Source of the DNA: Paulinella micropora
Taxonomy: Eukaryota; Cercozoa; Imbricatea; Euglyphida
Direction of reading: 5' to 3'
Length of the DNA stretch: 23,583 nt
Assembly (NCBI GenBank): GCA_009731375.1
Contig: BJOX01000088.1
Location: forward strand, 850,648 to 874,230
Shown: positions 1 through 22,386 of the stretch, piece after piece
Numbering within the stretch: position 1 is the first letter of the stretch
How the letters are laid out: each line of letters starts with the position of its first letter
Made by a program: the position numbers and the translations under genes
The notes under the pieces: model-generated
What the model was told of the DNA's origin: nothing
What the model saw: the letters and a program-made list of their open reading frames with translations, nothing else
Databases searched by the model: none

Positions 1-234
1 CCCATAACAATTTGGTATCCGCTGGGTCCACGGGCTATCAACCGGCATAGCGGAGTTTAAGATCTTCGACAGGCGCCCAACGACCCTCCTCTCCAGCATC
101 ATCCACTAAATGGTTTTGAGTTGGCATCACAGTTTAACGCCGTAAGGTCATTGGGCTGGAGCTCTGATAAACAAGCGTGACTAAGTTTTTATCATCAGGT
201 GTTACCCTCAAATACATCACAGTCAACACTCCGA

Positions 235-235
<1 letters not shown>

Positions 236-265
<30 letters not shown>
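236..265 (+). repeat. (AAT)10 microsatellite
   Basis: Pure trinucleotide run. The unique DNA around it (1-431) contains a short phrase ending in ATTGGGCTG (145-165) that recurs at 18309-18329 directly before another (AAT)n, suggesting another trinucleotide-tailed repeat. No gene seen in 1-431. Confidence 0.85.
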
Positions 266-268
<3 letters not shown>

Positions 269-431
269 ATATCTGAGGCGTACTGATGCAGCTAATGGCA
301 TATCCTCAACGGACATGAGCCTCCAATACCCTTGTTCGAGGTCCTCCACCCCCCCGTGTCAGTCTCTCGCCTGATGATCGGGGCCACCGATGGAGCTCCT
401 GAGGGCAAGACTGCACTAAGCCGAGGTTATT

Positions 432-970
432 NNNNNNNNNNNNNNNNNNNNNNNNNNNNNNNNNNNNNNNNNNNNNNNNNNNNNNNNNNNNNNNNNNNNN
501 NNNNNNNNNNNNNNNNNNNNNNNNNNNNNNNNNNNNNNNNNNNNNNNNNNNNNNNNNNNNNNNNNNNNNNNNNNNNNNNNNNNNNNNNNNNNNNNNNNNN
601 NNNNNNNNNNNNNNNNNNNNNNNNNNNNNNNNNNNNNNNNNNNNNNNNNNNNNNNNNNNNNNNNNNNNNNNNNNNNNNNNNNNNNNNNNNNNNNNNNNNN
701 NNNNNNNNNNNNNNNNNNNNNNNNNNNNNNNNNNNNNNNNNNNNNNNNNNNNNNNNNNNNNNNNNNNNNNNNNNNNNNNNNNNNNNNNNNNNNNNNNNNN
801 NNNNNNNNNNNNNNNNNNNNNNNNNNNNNNNNNNNNNNNNNNNNNNNNNNNNNNNNNNNNNNNNNNNNNNNNNNNNNNNNNNNNNNNNNNNNNNNNNNNN
901 NNNNNNNNNNNNNNNNNNNNNNNNNNNNNNNNNNNNNNNNNNNNNNNNNNNNNNNNNNNNNNNNNNNNNN
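432..970. other. Assembly gap (539 N)
   Basis: Run of N. The right flank resumes inside a SINE copy, so the gap probably collapses SINE and (TAA)n repeats. Confidence 0.99.
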
Positions 971-1022
971 TCTAATGACACCCCCGCAAGGGCAGTTCCA
1001 ACACTTCCAGACGGGCCGGTAT

Positions 1023-1023
<1 letters not shown>
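971..1023 (-). mobile_element. tRNA-derived SINE, copy A (fragment)
   Basis: Matches the central body of copies D and E (CTAATGACACCCCCGCAAGG on plus). Its right edge stops at TATGTT and runs into (AAT)n 1024-1064, so the tRNA-like head is missing. The left part is lost in the N gap. Confidence 0.8.
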
Positions 1024-1064
<41 letters not shown>

Positions 1065-1067
<3 letters not shown>

Positions 1068-1301
1068 GCTTCAATGGCGGATGCAAATCTGCATATGTGC
1101 CTCCATCGTCTCACCCGCGAGGGGAGCACGAAGATTTGACCATAGCTCTACTGACACCCCCGATGGGCAGCTCCAAGCCTTCCTGAAAGACCAATACTTT
1201 CAAAGAAAACATACTTTGAAAATACTGGTACCGACGGGAATCGGACTGGTGACAGGTCCCAGATGGTATTGAAGTTGACCTCTGGGCTATCGCGATGCCA
1301 C
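1065..1301 (-). mobile_element. tRNA-derived SINE, copy B (diverged, nearly full)
   Basis: Same architecture as copies D and E but clearly diverged throughout. Read on minus, it starts with a tRNA-like head with A-box-like ATAGCCCAGAGGTC and B-box-like GTCCGATTCCC, followed by the body, ending ACAAATTTGC-like then TGAAGCAG and (TAT)n. An older subfamily member. Confidence 0.8.
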
Positions 1302-1302
1302 A

Positions 1303-1314
1303 ATAATAATAATC

Positions 1315-1380
<66 letters not shown>
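1303..1380 (+). repeat. (AAT)n between SINE copies B and C
   Basis: About 78 bp of near-pure (AAT)n with one CAT interruption, joining the 3' end of copy C to the tRNA-like head of copy B. Confidence 0.9.
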
Positions 1381-1425
1381 GTGCTTCTCTGTCAATGGCT
1401 GATGCATTTCTGCACATGCGCCTCC
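1381..1425 (-). mobile_element. tRNA-derived SINE, copy C (3' end only)
   Basis: First 45 bp (plus order) are identical to copies D and E; the rest is in the following N gap. Confidence 0.8.
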
Positions 1426-1618
1426 NNNNNNNNNNNNNNNNNNNNNNNNNNNNNNNNNNNNNNNNNNNNNNNNNNNNNNNNNNNNNNNNNNNNNNNNNNN
1501 NNNNNNNNNNNNNNNNNNNNNNNNNNNNNNNNNNNNNNNNNNNNNNNNNNNNNNNNNNNNNNNNNNNNNNNNNNNNNNNNNNNNNNNNNNNNNNNNNNNN
1601 NNNNNNNNNNNNNNNNNN
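1426..1618. other. Assembly gap (193 N)
   Basis: Run of N flanked by SINE copy C on the left and (AAT)n on the right; it most likely hides the rest of copy C. Confidence 0.99.
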
Positions 1619-1652
1619 AATAATAATAATGATAATAATGATAATAATAATA

Positions 1653-1920
1653 GTGCTTCTCTGTCAATGGCTGATGCATTTCTGCACATGCGCCTCCATC
1701 GTCTCACCCGTGAGGGGAGTACGAAGAATTGACGATAAGCTCTAATGACACCCCCGCAAGGGCAGTTCCAACACTTCCAGACGGGCCGGTATGTTCAATG
1801 AAAATACTGGTCCAGAAATAGACCGGTATGTTCAATGAAAATACTGGTGGCACCGACGGGAATCGAACTGGCGACAGGGCCCAGATGGTAGAACTTGACC
1901 ACTGGGCTATCACGGTGTCC
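1653..1920 (-). mobile_element. tRNA-derived SINE, copy D (full length, 268 bp)
   Basis: Read on minus: a 73-nt tRNA-like head (1920-1848) with A box TAGCCCAGTGG and B box GTTCGATTCCC, a partial acceptor stem (GGACACC with GGTGCCA), then a body holding two 26-nt direct repeats that start ACCAGTATTTTCATTGAACA, then a GC-rich segment, ending TGACAGAGAAGCAC and a (TAT)n tail. A pol III internal promoter is expected from the boxes. Non-autonomous; it would need an enzyme from a LINE partner. Confidence 0.88.
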
Positions 1921-1971
<51 letters not shown>

Positions 1972-2006
1972 TAATAATAATAATAACAATAATAGTAATA
2001 GTAATA
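1921..2006 (+). repeat. (AAT)n tail of copy E, head of copy D
   Basis: Trinucleotide array with AAC and AGT variants, lying exactly between the 3' end of copy E and the 5' end of copy D. Confidence 0.9.
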
Positions 2007-2274
2007 GTGCTTCTCTGTCAATGGCTGATGCATTTCTGCACATGCGCCTCCATCGTCTCACCCGTGAGGGGAGTACGAAGAATTGACGATAAGCTCTAAT
2101 GACACCCCCGCAAGGGCAGTTCCAACACTTCCAGACGGGCCGGTATGTTCAATGAAAATACTGGTCCAGAAATAGACCGGTATGTTCAATGAAAATACTG
2201 GTGGCACCGACGGGAATCGAACTGGCGACAGGGCCCAGATGGTAGAACTTGACCACTGGGCTATCACGGTGTCC
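2007..2274 (-). mobile_element. tRNA-derived SINE, copy E (full length, 268 bp)
   Basis: By eye identical to copy D over all 268 bp, including the 73-nt tRNA-like head (2274-2202). It is followed on the right by an (AAT)n/(AATCAT)n array to about 2372. Confidence 0.88.
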
Positions 2275-2284
2275 AATAATAGTA

Positions 2285-2315
<31 letters not shown>

Positions 2316-2372
2316 TCATAATAATCATAATAATCATAATAATCATAATAATCATAATATTCATAATAATCA
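2275..2372 (+). repeat. (AAT)n and (AATCAT)n array
   Basis: Begins with AAT/AGT units and changes to a regular AATCAT hexamer before entering the GAA tract. Confidence 0.85.
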
Positions 2373-2700
2373 GAAGAAGAAGAAGAAGAAGAAGAAGAAG
2401 AAGAAGAAGAAGAAGATGAAGAAGAAGAAGAAGAAGAAGAAGAAGAAGAAGAAGAAGGAGAAGAAGAAGGAGAAGGAGGAGGAGAAGAAGAAGAAGAAGG
2501 AGAAGAAGAAGAAGAAGAAGAAGGAGAAGAAGAAGGAAGAAGGAAGGAGGAAGGAGAAGCAGCAGCAGCAGCAGAAGCAGAAGCAGGAGAAGAAGCAGAA
2601 GCAGGAGAAGAAGGAGAAGAAGCAGAAGTAGAAGAAGGATAAGAAGGAGAAGAAGGAGAAGGAGCAGGAGGAGCAGGAGAAGGAGGAGAAGGAGAAGAAG
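2373..2700 (+). repeat. Imperfect (GAA)n polypurine tract, about 330 bp
   Basis: Almost entirely A and G in plus orientation, with GAA, GGA and short CAG interruptions and only a handful of pyrimidines. Long GAA tracts of this kind can adopt triplex (H-DNA) structures. Confidence 0.9.
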
Positions 2701-2790
2701 AATGACGTCGGTGTTTGTTGGTGTACCTGCATGTAGGGGAAAGCCTGTCGGTTTCAATACCTCCCCAAGATTCCCCCCTCTTCTTTTCTG

Positions 2791-2874
2791 CCTCTTCTTC
2801 TTCTTCTTCTTCTTCTTCTTCTTCTTCTTCTTCTTCTTCTTCTTCTTCTTCTTCTTCTTCTTCTTCTTCTTCGT

Positions 2875-2933
<59 letters not shown>

Positions 2934-2946
2934 ACTACTACTACTG
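2791..2946 (+). repeat. (TTC)n, (CTA)n, (CTG)n, (CTA)n compound array
   Basis: (TTC)n to about 2871, then (CTA)n, a short (CTG)n at about 2916-2931 and (CTA)n again. The TTC part is the reverse complement of the GAA tract 90 bp upstream. Confidence 0.9.
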
Positions 2947-3422
2947 CTAGACCATTATCTTCCTCCCGCCCCTCCTCCACAGCTGCCTCAGAACTCTCTC
3001 GCGCCTCGACTCAAACGCAAGAACAGCCTTCCCAGTCTTCCTTCTTCTCTTCCTTCTCTTCCTATTTTTTTTCTACTCCAGTGTCAACATCGACAACAAC
3101 AACAACGACGACGACGACAACGACGACGAAGACGACGACACCGACGACGCAGATGACAACGACGACGACAATAACAACCACCCCTACCCCCGTCACGCAA
3201 ACAACGAAAACAACAACATCGACCACCAGAGAAGAAACTGCAGCAAGCAACACCAGGACGGAATCAAGTATTGGCACACTTGCGGCAGCAAGGACACCAG
3301 CAACACCTGCCACGAGACAAGTCTCCGCCAAGATTCCCGCTTCCTTACCGTCTTCTGCTCTCGCGTCTCATGGTTTCTCTCATAAAAGCGCAGGCTCATT
3401 CAGACAGCAACACACAGCTTAA
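2947..3422 (+). repeat. Degenerate (ACR)n region with an open Thr-rich frame
   Basis: About 3091-3240 is a degenerate ACA/ACG repeat. One plus frame stays open from 2715 to 3422 (Ser-, Thr-, then mixed), with non-repetitive stretches at 2947-3090 and 3241-3420 such as TRTESSIGTLAAARTPATPA. It may hold a real exon, or be open only because trinucleotide repeats lack stops. Unassigned. Confidence 0.5.
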
Positions 3423-3716
3423 AATTATACGCATCTACCTAGGTGTTGGACTATCTATTCATCTCGTCTTCACTTCTTGAGTCAATGTCTTGAACAGTAT
3501 ATTTTGTGGTATATACGGATAGATTCATGTGTTCTTGTTCTGTATGCTTTCTGTACTCACGGTGTTACGAACACAGGATCATGTATAATGTCACATGAAA
3601 GCTGCGTACGTGATACATATGCATAGGTACTATGTTACATACGTACTACATAATGATACGCAAAAAGAATGTTGACAAAACATTCAAACGTAATGTATCT
3701 CGTGACTGTTGTACAG
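3423..3716. other. AT-rich non-coding stretch
   Basis: No exon, RNA gene or repeat recognised. It ends in a sequence resembling an intron 3' end before the zinc-ribbon gene exon. Confidence 0.4.
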
Positions 3717-4003
3717 GGCCGCCCTCCGATTTCTCCTGCTCTGACCGGCCCTCCTCGGCCTTGCGTGGCATCCCTTGCTCGCTCCCCACTAGCCCGCCGC
3801 CTGCTGCCAAGGCAGCCTCGCTAAGTGCTGGGGCCGTCCCGCGTGGCCGCGTGCACGAGGGCACCGGCAGTGCCGCCCATATGCCCCGCCAGCAGCAGGC
3901 CTCAACAGAACGCACTGCCCCAGCACCCAGCACAAACGGTGGTGAACCCTCGCCGAACAAGATTGTCACGGCCAACAAGGGCGCCACCTGCACACCACTG
4001 AAG
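3717..4003 (+). CDS. Zinc-ribbon gene, linker exon
   Basis: GC-rich island (3717-4030) inside AT-rich DNA, open in the frame [18 protein letters not shown]. If the donor at 4004 is not used, the frame stops at TAA 4028-4030. The start at acceptor TGTACAG needs an upstream exon ending in phase 1. One possible donor is 3270 at the end of the Thr-rich open stretch, but this is not supported further. Confidence 0.45.
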
Positions 4004-4633
4004 GTGCTCACGGCTGCGTACAAGCCATAAAATTTTTTGTGCTTATTTCTCACTTTCTACCTGCCTGCAAGTGTAAGATATTACAGTGAACAGCATGTAC
4101 GCATACATATTCTTTGTATTATGCCTTTATATAACTAAGTACTCGCTCCATGCATGAAGTATTCAAATATGTGTCTGTGTGGTTTCCTTTGCAGGGCGAA
4201 TCAGATGCTAGCCCCGATCCTGCAACTCCTGGTAATAGATAGGTTACGTGGATTGGATTGTGCAGATGTATAGGAAATACTTTAGCACACAAAATGTACA
4301 CCAACGTCTGCATAATGTTACATAGTGAAGTAAAAAGATTATATATATTGCATCAGTACGTACTGCATATTTTTGAAAAAAATAGATTATGTGAATGTGT
4401 TTCATATGTGTAAGAATGCATGTATGTATGTATTTTTGCGTGCGTGCATGACATGTATGTATGCATTTACGTAATGTATGTATGTATGTATGTATGTATG
4501 TGTAACCGTGCCGATTATATGCAAACAAACAATACCATTTTCATTCATGTATGAATGCAAGCATGTATATGAGGATACATAGATCTGTATACACATATAT
4601 TTGCATAGGTACATGCATGCATGCATATACATG

Positions 4634-4693
<60 letters not shown>

Positions 4694-4764
4694 CATACAT
4701 ACATACATACATACATACATACATACATACATACATACATGCATACATGCATGCATACATACAA

Positions 4765-4796
<32 letters not shown>

Positions 4797-5426
4797 CATA
4801 CATACGTAAATACATACATACATACATACATACATGCGTGCCTGCTTATGCAAATTGAATTACAGTCAAGAAATATTGCATGCATTTTTTATGCACTAGC
4901 TCGTGTGGTGCCCCCTGAGGGGGCACGACAGCTGGCTATTTGTGGTGAAGGGTGAAGTGTGAATCTGCCACCTATACCAGTATTTTGAGTGGTTCCGACC
5001 AAAACCTAACATATTACATAATATCGGTAAAATTTAACCTCCAGCAAAAAGGAAAGAGAAAGGTATTCTCTACAAGTCTGCAAAAAGAGGGTTGTTTTTT
5101 GCTCCTTTTATGTATGGATGGATGTATTTTATTCATGTGTATCACAAGCGTGTTTGCATCATGTGCTCTGTCATATGCAATGTCATATGCAATGTTCAGG
5201 GGATGCGATGTTCGGAGAAGCTCCTCCATGGAGCACCTCGCGTGCTGCCTCTGCGGCGGATCCATCGTCTTCCGCCGAAGCCAACCTGGCCAGCCCCGCA
5301 TCCCAGCTGCCTTCCGACCTTCGCCCCTCGCCCAGCATCCAGTGCCCTTCTTGCTCACTCCCCGCCCTGCCTTCACACAGCTTCTGCGGCAAATGCGGGG
5401 CGCCTATTCCTCCCACTCCCGGGTAC
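3717..5426 (+). CDS. Partial gene: Ser/Pro/Ala-rich protein with C-terminal zinc ribbon (three exons)
   Basis: Three plus-strand exons join in phase: 3717-4003 (phase 1 start, 95 codons), 4195-4231 (37 nt, [13 protein letters not shown]) and 5200 to 5422 or 5426. Junctions are TACAG/AAG|GTGCTC, TTTGCAG/CTG|GTAATA and GTTCAG/donor. Most of the translation is low-complexity Pro, Ser, Ala and Thr, probably a disordered linker. The last exon ends with CPSC, ten residues, then CGKCGAP, a single zinc-ribbon knuckle pair as in small zinc-ribbon families. The donor is either GTACGT at 5423 or GTAACA at 5427; a (CA)n run follows directly, as after some donors of the S9 gene. First and last exons are not identified. 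Function unknown; zinc binding is inferred from the four cysteines. Confidence 0.5.
4195..4231 (+). CDS. Zinc-ribbon gene, 37-nt microexon
   Basis: Flanked by TTTCCTTTGCAG and GTAATA. Encodes [12 protein letters not shown] plus one nucleotide, and its phases (0 in, 1 out) fit both neighbouring exons. Confidence 0.45.
4627..4841 (+). repeat. (ATATAC)n then (ATAC)n array in a putative intron
   Basis: Hexamer ATATAC units to about 4691, then ATAC tetramers with GCAT variants. It lies between the 37-nt exon and the zinc-ribbon exon. Confidence 0.9.
5200..5426 (+). CDS. Zinc-ribbon exon (CxxC-x10-CxxC)
   Basis: Reads [11 protein letters not shown], an Ala/Ser/Pro linker, then [20 protein letters not shown] and GAPIPPTPG. 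The four cysteines with the GKCGAP turn are a recognisable zinc-ribbon pattern. The minus-strand reading of the same DNA has no recognisable motif. Confidence 0.6.
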
Positions 5427-5861
5427 GTAACACACACACACACACAAACATACACATGGACATGCAGATACTCACAACCGTTTGTCCGCTTGTCGAGACA
5501 CCTCGTTTTTGGCTTTGTTGTCTTCAAGTAACGGTATGAAATTTGAATAACAAGGATTGCATCGCAGTAGAATGCCAAGTAGCAACCAGAATGACTAGAT
5601 GGACAGAGAAAGAAAAAGCATAAGAGGAAGGAGGATGTGGGGTAGTATGGTTGACTTAAACAAAGGCTGAGTCAGTGTGGTGAATCGATATGTATCAGGG
5701 TCCCTTCAGATGCACTCACGTCGCCGCCTTTTCCCAGAAGACACAGGTGCTTTCTTGATCATATCCAGCAGCAGAAAACAAACTTATCTAGATCATGAGG
5801 ATTCTAAATAGATGGAGAAATAAATAGATATTAACGTTCTCATTCTAAATCGTTCGGATAG
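5427..5861. other. Mostly unique sequence, no certain gene
   Basis: Holds a short (CA)n at 5431-5446 and one ambiguous exon-like segment. The segment is plus 5710-5746 bounded by TTCAG and GTGCTT, or minus 5753-5720 bounded by AAG and GTGAGT. A minus segment from about 5599 has a strong pyrimidine tract plus CTAG acceptor and reads GCYLAFYCDAIL. None is supported by a family. Confidence 0.3.
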
Positions 5862-6435
<574 letters not shown>

Positions 6436-6473
6436 TAGAAAACGAGAAAGAAACACGGAGCGGTTGCGCTGAC

Positions 6474-6594
6474 CTATGGTAGGTCGCGGCATGGGAACAC
6501 TAAAGGCAAGCAGCGCAACCATCGGCAGCGGCAAGGCCCACGTCGCCGACCACAGGAATAGCTGTTCTCTCTGCGTCTGTCTGCCGTCTTCTTC
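6474..6594 (-). CDS. Candidate exon with one transmembrane segment
   Basis: GC-rich island between the (GATA)n array and AT-rich DNA. On the minus strand, acceptor CAACCAG (or CAG ending at 6562) opens [11 protein letters not shown] then a hydrophobic run [20 protein letters not shown], closed by donor ATAG|GTCAGC (phase 1). A plus-strand reading is also open, so even the strand is uncertain. A possible next exon at 5753-5720 (STCVFWEKAA, donor GTGAGT) is in phase. No family recognised. Confidence 0.25.
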
Positions 6595-7211
6595 CTGGTT
6601 GGCAACCAACATGTATATTTTCTACACCCACAGTCAAATATGTGAATATACTGGCAGAGGCGATGGCCAGCTCATGACGGCGGCGTCATGCGGGGGGCGG
6701 CCATAAATCACCTTACTACAGGCCGAACACGTGTGAGGGGCGGCAGCCTTCTGTACTGATCATCAGTGAAAGGGTGGCTCGGTTTCACTGCTAACAGTCG
6801 GGGGGGTAGGTTTTCCAGTAATGAAGGCTCAGGCCTTGGCAGTGCTAGTTTGTTGGGTACGCGTTGGTTTCAACTCAGTTGGAGCTATCCGCCGTCATTC
6901 ATTCAATGATACTACTGCGGCGGCGGACTTCTAGATACTACTGAGGTTGTAGGTGCCAGCTGAGATGCTGCAACGGAGTCAACTTCAGTTTAGATGATAA
7001 TTCTATGTTGCCGAAGGTGACTTCACGACTAGACGCCGGTAGGGTAGCAATGATTCCACTTTCACTTAAAGTCTTTGACTTTTACTTTTAATATTAATAT
7101 TAATATTGCAGACATGACTGGCCGACTCGCAGTGAGTCTAATAAAAGGGAAGCATTATAGGGCTCGGATCGGTGAGTAGACCCTTCTCCTCAGTATCTAC
7201 AGTTACGTAAT
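6595..7211. other. Unique sequence with no recognised gene
   Basis: Mixed composition. It contains a short GC-rich patch near 6660-6710 and an AATATTAATATTAATATT run at 7090-7108. No family-level match in any frame. Confidence 0.4.
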
Positions 7212-7488
7212 ATTGCTGTTGACATTCAAGACAACAAGAAAAATTGATTTTTCTGTTTTGGTTGGAATTTCAGTTTTGGTTGGAATTTTGATTTTGGGTG
7301 AAAATTTGAATTTTTCAAATTAACTGCTTTATTCGTCCGCAAAATATCGTAAATTTTCGCGAAATGTTACAGTTAAATTTGAAAATTTGAATTTTTGTCA
7401 CAAAAATGAAAAACTGTCACAAAAATGAAAATCTGACACAAAAATGAAAAACTAATTTTTGTTGTTGTCTTGAATGTCAACAGCAATA
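7212..7488. mobile_element. 277-bp inverted-repeat element (MITE-like)
   Basis: Arms 7212-7252 and 7448-7488 are inverted copies of about 41 bp with three mismatches, starting ATTGCTGTTGACATTCAAG. A possible 3-bp duplication AAT flanks both ends. The AT-rich interior has several GGTTGGAATTT-like repeats on the left and three GACACAAAAATGAAAA-like repeats on the right, resembling subterminal motifs. No coding capacity, so non-autonomous if mobile. Confidence 0.7.
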
Positions 7489-8028
7489 ATATTAATATTA
7501 ATACTAAGTGGAAATAGGCGGATGTAAAGGCAAAGTAAGTCAGAAGTTGTCGTGATGAGTTCGTTTTAGTCTTCAGTCCAATCCTTTTTCTGTCGAGTCG
7601 GATTGATCGAAGGGGTGGAGGGGGGGGGAAGGTTAACGTACCATCAACGACAATAATATTTTTAATTCCTGACTCGGAAAACTTTGAAATGCCTTTATTA
7701 AAGGAAATTCATCGAGCCGAACGTTCTTACTTCTCTGTTTTACTCCGCCCCTTCTTACTCAGAAGATACTGGGAAGAGCAGAGAAGACCTTCATTAACGT
7801 CTATATTGTCACAGAATACTTAGGGGTGAGTGGGAAGCGTACGTACGAGAATCAAAGTGATATTAATAAACAGGCCAAGGGGGAAAAAGAAAGGAGGCAA
7901 AAGAAAAGTACGCAGCAAGACAAATAAGGTCTTGATAAAGAGAAAATGATGACAAGCAAAGTTGGAGAAAAAAGTTACAACGCAGTGCAGAAAATCAACA
8001 AACACAGACAGGGCAGGGAGCATGGGGC
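7489..8028. other. 3' flank of the S9 gene
   Basis: Contains the start of an AATATTAATATT run next to the inverted-repeat element, then unique sequence that includes the S9 3' untranslated region. No other gene recognised. Confidence 0.4.
7694..7699 (-). promoter_or_regulatory. Possible poly(A) signal for the S9 gene
   Basis: AATAAA on the minus strand about 330 nt past the stop codon. The signal used by this organism is unknown, and the motif is common by chance in AT-rich DNA. Confidence 0.25.
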
Positions 8029-21321
<13,293 letters not shown>

Positions 21322-21397
21322 GGCTTTCCACTATGCAGCTACGAACAAACGTCACACGTACATGTATGCAGGCTCTGCCGTTCCTGCCGGCCTGCCT

Positions 21398-21486
21398 GTT
21401 GTTGTTGTTGTTGCTGCTTGTTGCTTGTTCCTTGTTGGTTGTTGTTGCTTGTTGGCTGTTGCTTGTTGTTGCTTCTTGTTTGTTGC

Positions 21487-21524
<38 letters not shown>

Positions 21525-21622
21525 GCTGTTGTTGTTGTTGTTGTTATTGTTGTTGCTGTTGGTGTTGTTGTTCTTGTTGTTGTTGTTGTTTTTGTTTTTG
21601 TTGTTGTTGTTATTGTTGTTGT
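21398..21622 (+). repeat. (TTG)n array, (CAA)n on minus, upstream of the S9 gene
   Basis: Imperfect on the left (TTGC, TTCC variants), pure in the centre. It is the tail of the repeat copy at 21626-21712. Confidence 0.9.
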
Positions 21623-21625
21623 TCA

Positions 21626-21711
21626 ATTTAATTATGATAATAATAATAAAATTTAAACAAAGTACTTAAATTGCAAGATGGTGTGTGGCTACGGCCTTCA
21701 CTTGCCACTTT

Positions 21712-21712
<1 letters not shown>
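21626..21712 (-). mobile_element. (CAA)n-tailed interspersed repeat, copy 1 (short)
   Basis: On minus it ends AGGCCGTAGCCACACACCAT, an AT-rich stretch with AATTAAATT, then (CAA)n. It is similar to the 3' end of copy 2. No coding motif seen, so LINE or SINE class is not decided. Confidence 0.6.

Positions 21713-21752
<40 letters not shown>
21713..21752 (+). repeat. (TTG)n between repeat copies 1 and 2
   Basis: Pure array; (CAA)n tail of copy 2 and directly 5' of copy 1 on the minus strand. Confidence 0.9.
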
Positions 21753-21753
<1 letters not shown>

Positions 21754-22315
21754 AAATTTAATTACAGTAATTAAACCAGTGGCATGATGGTGCGTGGATA
21801 ACGGCCTTAAACCCACTTAAAGACAAGTAGATGTCTAATCATCCCCGGCCGACACGGGACGCCAGAGCATGTCTCACTGTACTTTAGGACTCTAGAGCTC
21901 AAAGACAGTAAACAAAGAGAGAGGAAAAGGAGCAGAAGAGCATGCACAATAGTAAAACAACAACATAAGAGGGAGAAGAGGAAAGGCGGTGAGGAGCGCA
22001 GATAAGCCTCGAGAGAGGAGCAAGTCCACTGAAAAGGGAGAGGAAGAGAGAGGGAAGCTGAAGGGAGAGGAGAAACTCGCCATGGCCTATGGGAAAACAG
22101 TCTGAGTAACAAGTTAGAGGCCGTGTGAAACGAACAAGTCGAATGGAGCGGGCAAGCACCAGCAAGTAGTCACAAGCGCTGGAGGCCGAAAGAGAGAGCT
22201 GTCTAGAAACCTTCAAGGTCAGAAATGGCAAGGAGTTACATCCTAGCATTCAAGCAGGTGGCAAGAGCCCCATGGCCACCAAGATAGCCTGCAAGTGAGA
22301 TCATGGGCCCACCTT
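21753..22315 (-). mobile_element. Possible (CAA)n-tailed repeat, copy 2
   Basis: Its 3' end on minus reads AAGGCCGTTATCCACGCACC then AATTACTGTAATTAAATTTA and (CAA)n, homologous to copy 1. The 5' limit is unknown; I set it at the next (CAA)n. The interior is pyrimidine-rich on minus and encodes nothing recognisable. Confidence 0.4.
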
Positions 22316-22316
22316 C

Positions 22317-22386
<70 letters not shown>
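22316..22386 (+). repeat. (TTG)n array
   Basis: About 23 pure units; on minus a (CAA)n run that ends at copy 2, possibly the tail of a further element to the right. Confidence 0.9.

Noticed and set aside
1848-1920. A functional tRNA gene on the minus strand
   Set aside because: A and B boxes are good, but the acceptor stem is imperfect (about five of seven pairs), the sequence is continuous with a repeated body, and an identical unit recurs at 2202-2274; it is a SINE head.
2149-2757. Open frames of poly-Leu, poly-Ser, poly-Glu and poly-Lys over the GAA tract
   Set aside because: Trinucleotide repeats without stop codons; no flanking exon signals or family motif.
4402-4885. Minus-strand frames of the type [11 protein letters not shown]
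   Set aside because: Translation of (ATAC)n repeats; not coding.
21899-22249. 116-codon minus-strand frame starting MLGCNSLPFLTLK
   Set aside because: Pyrimidine-rich, no motif, no exon neighbours in phase; likely chance opening within a repeat copy.
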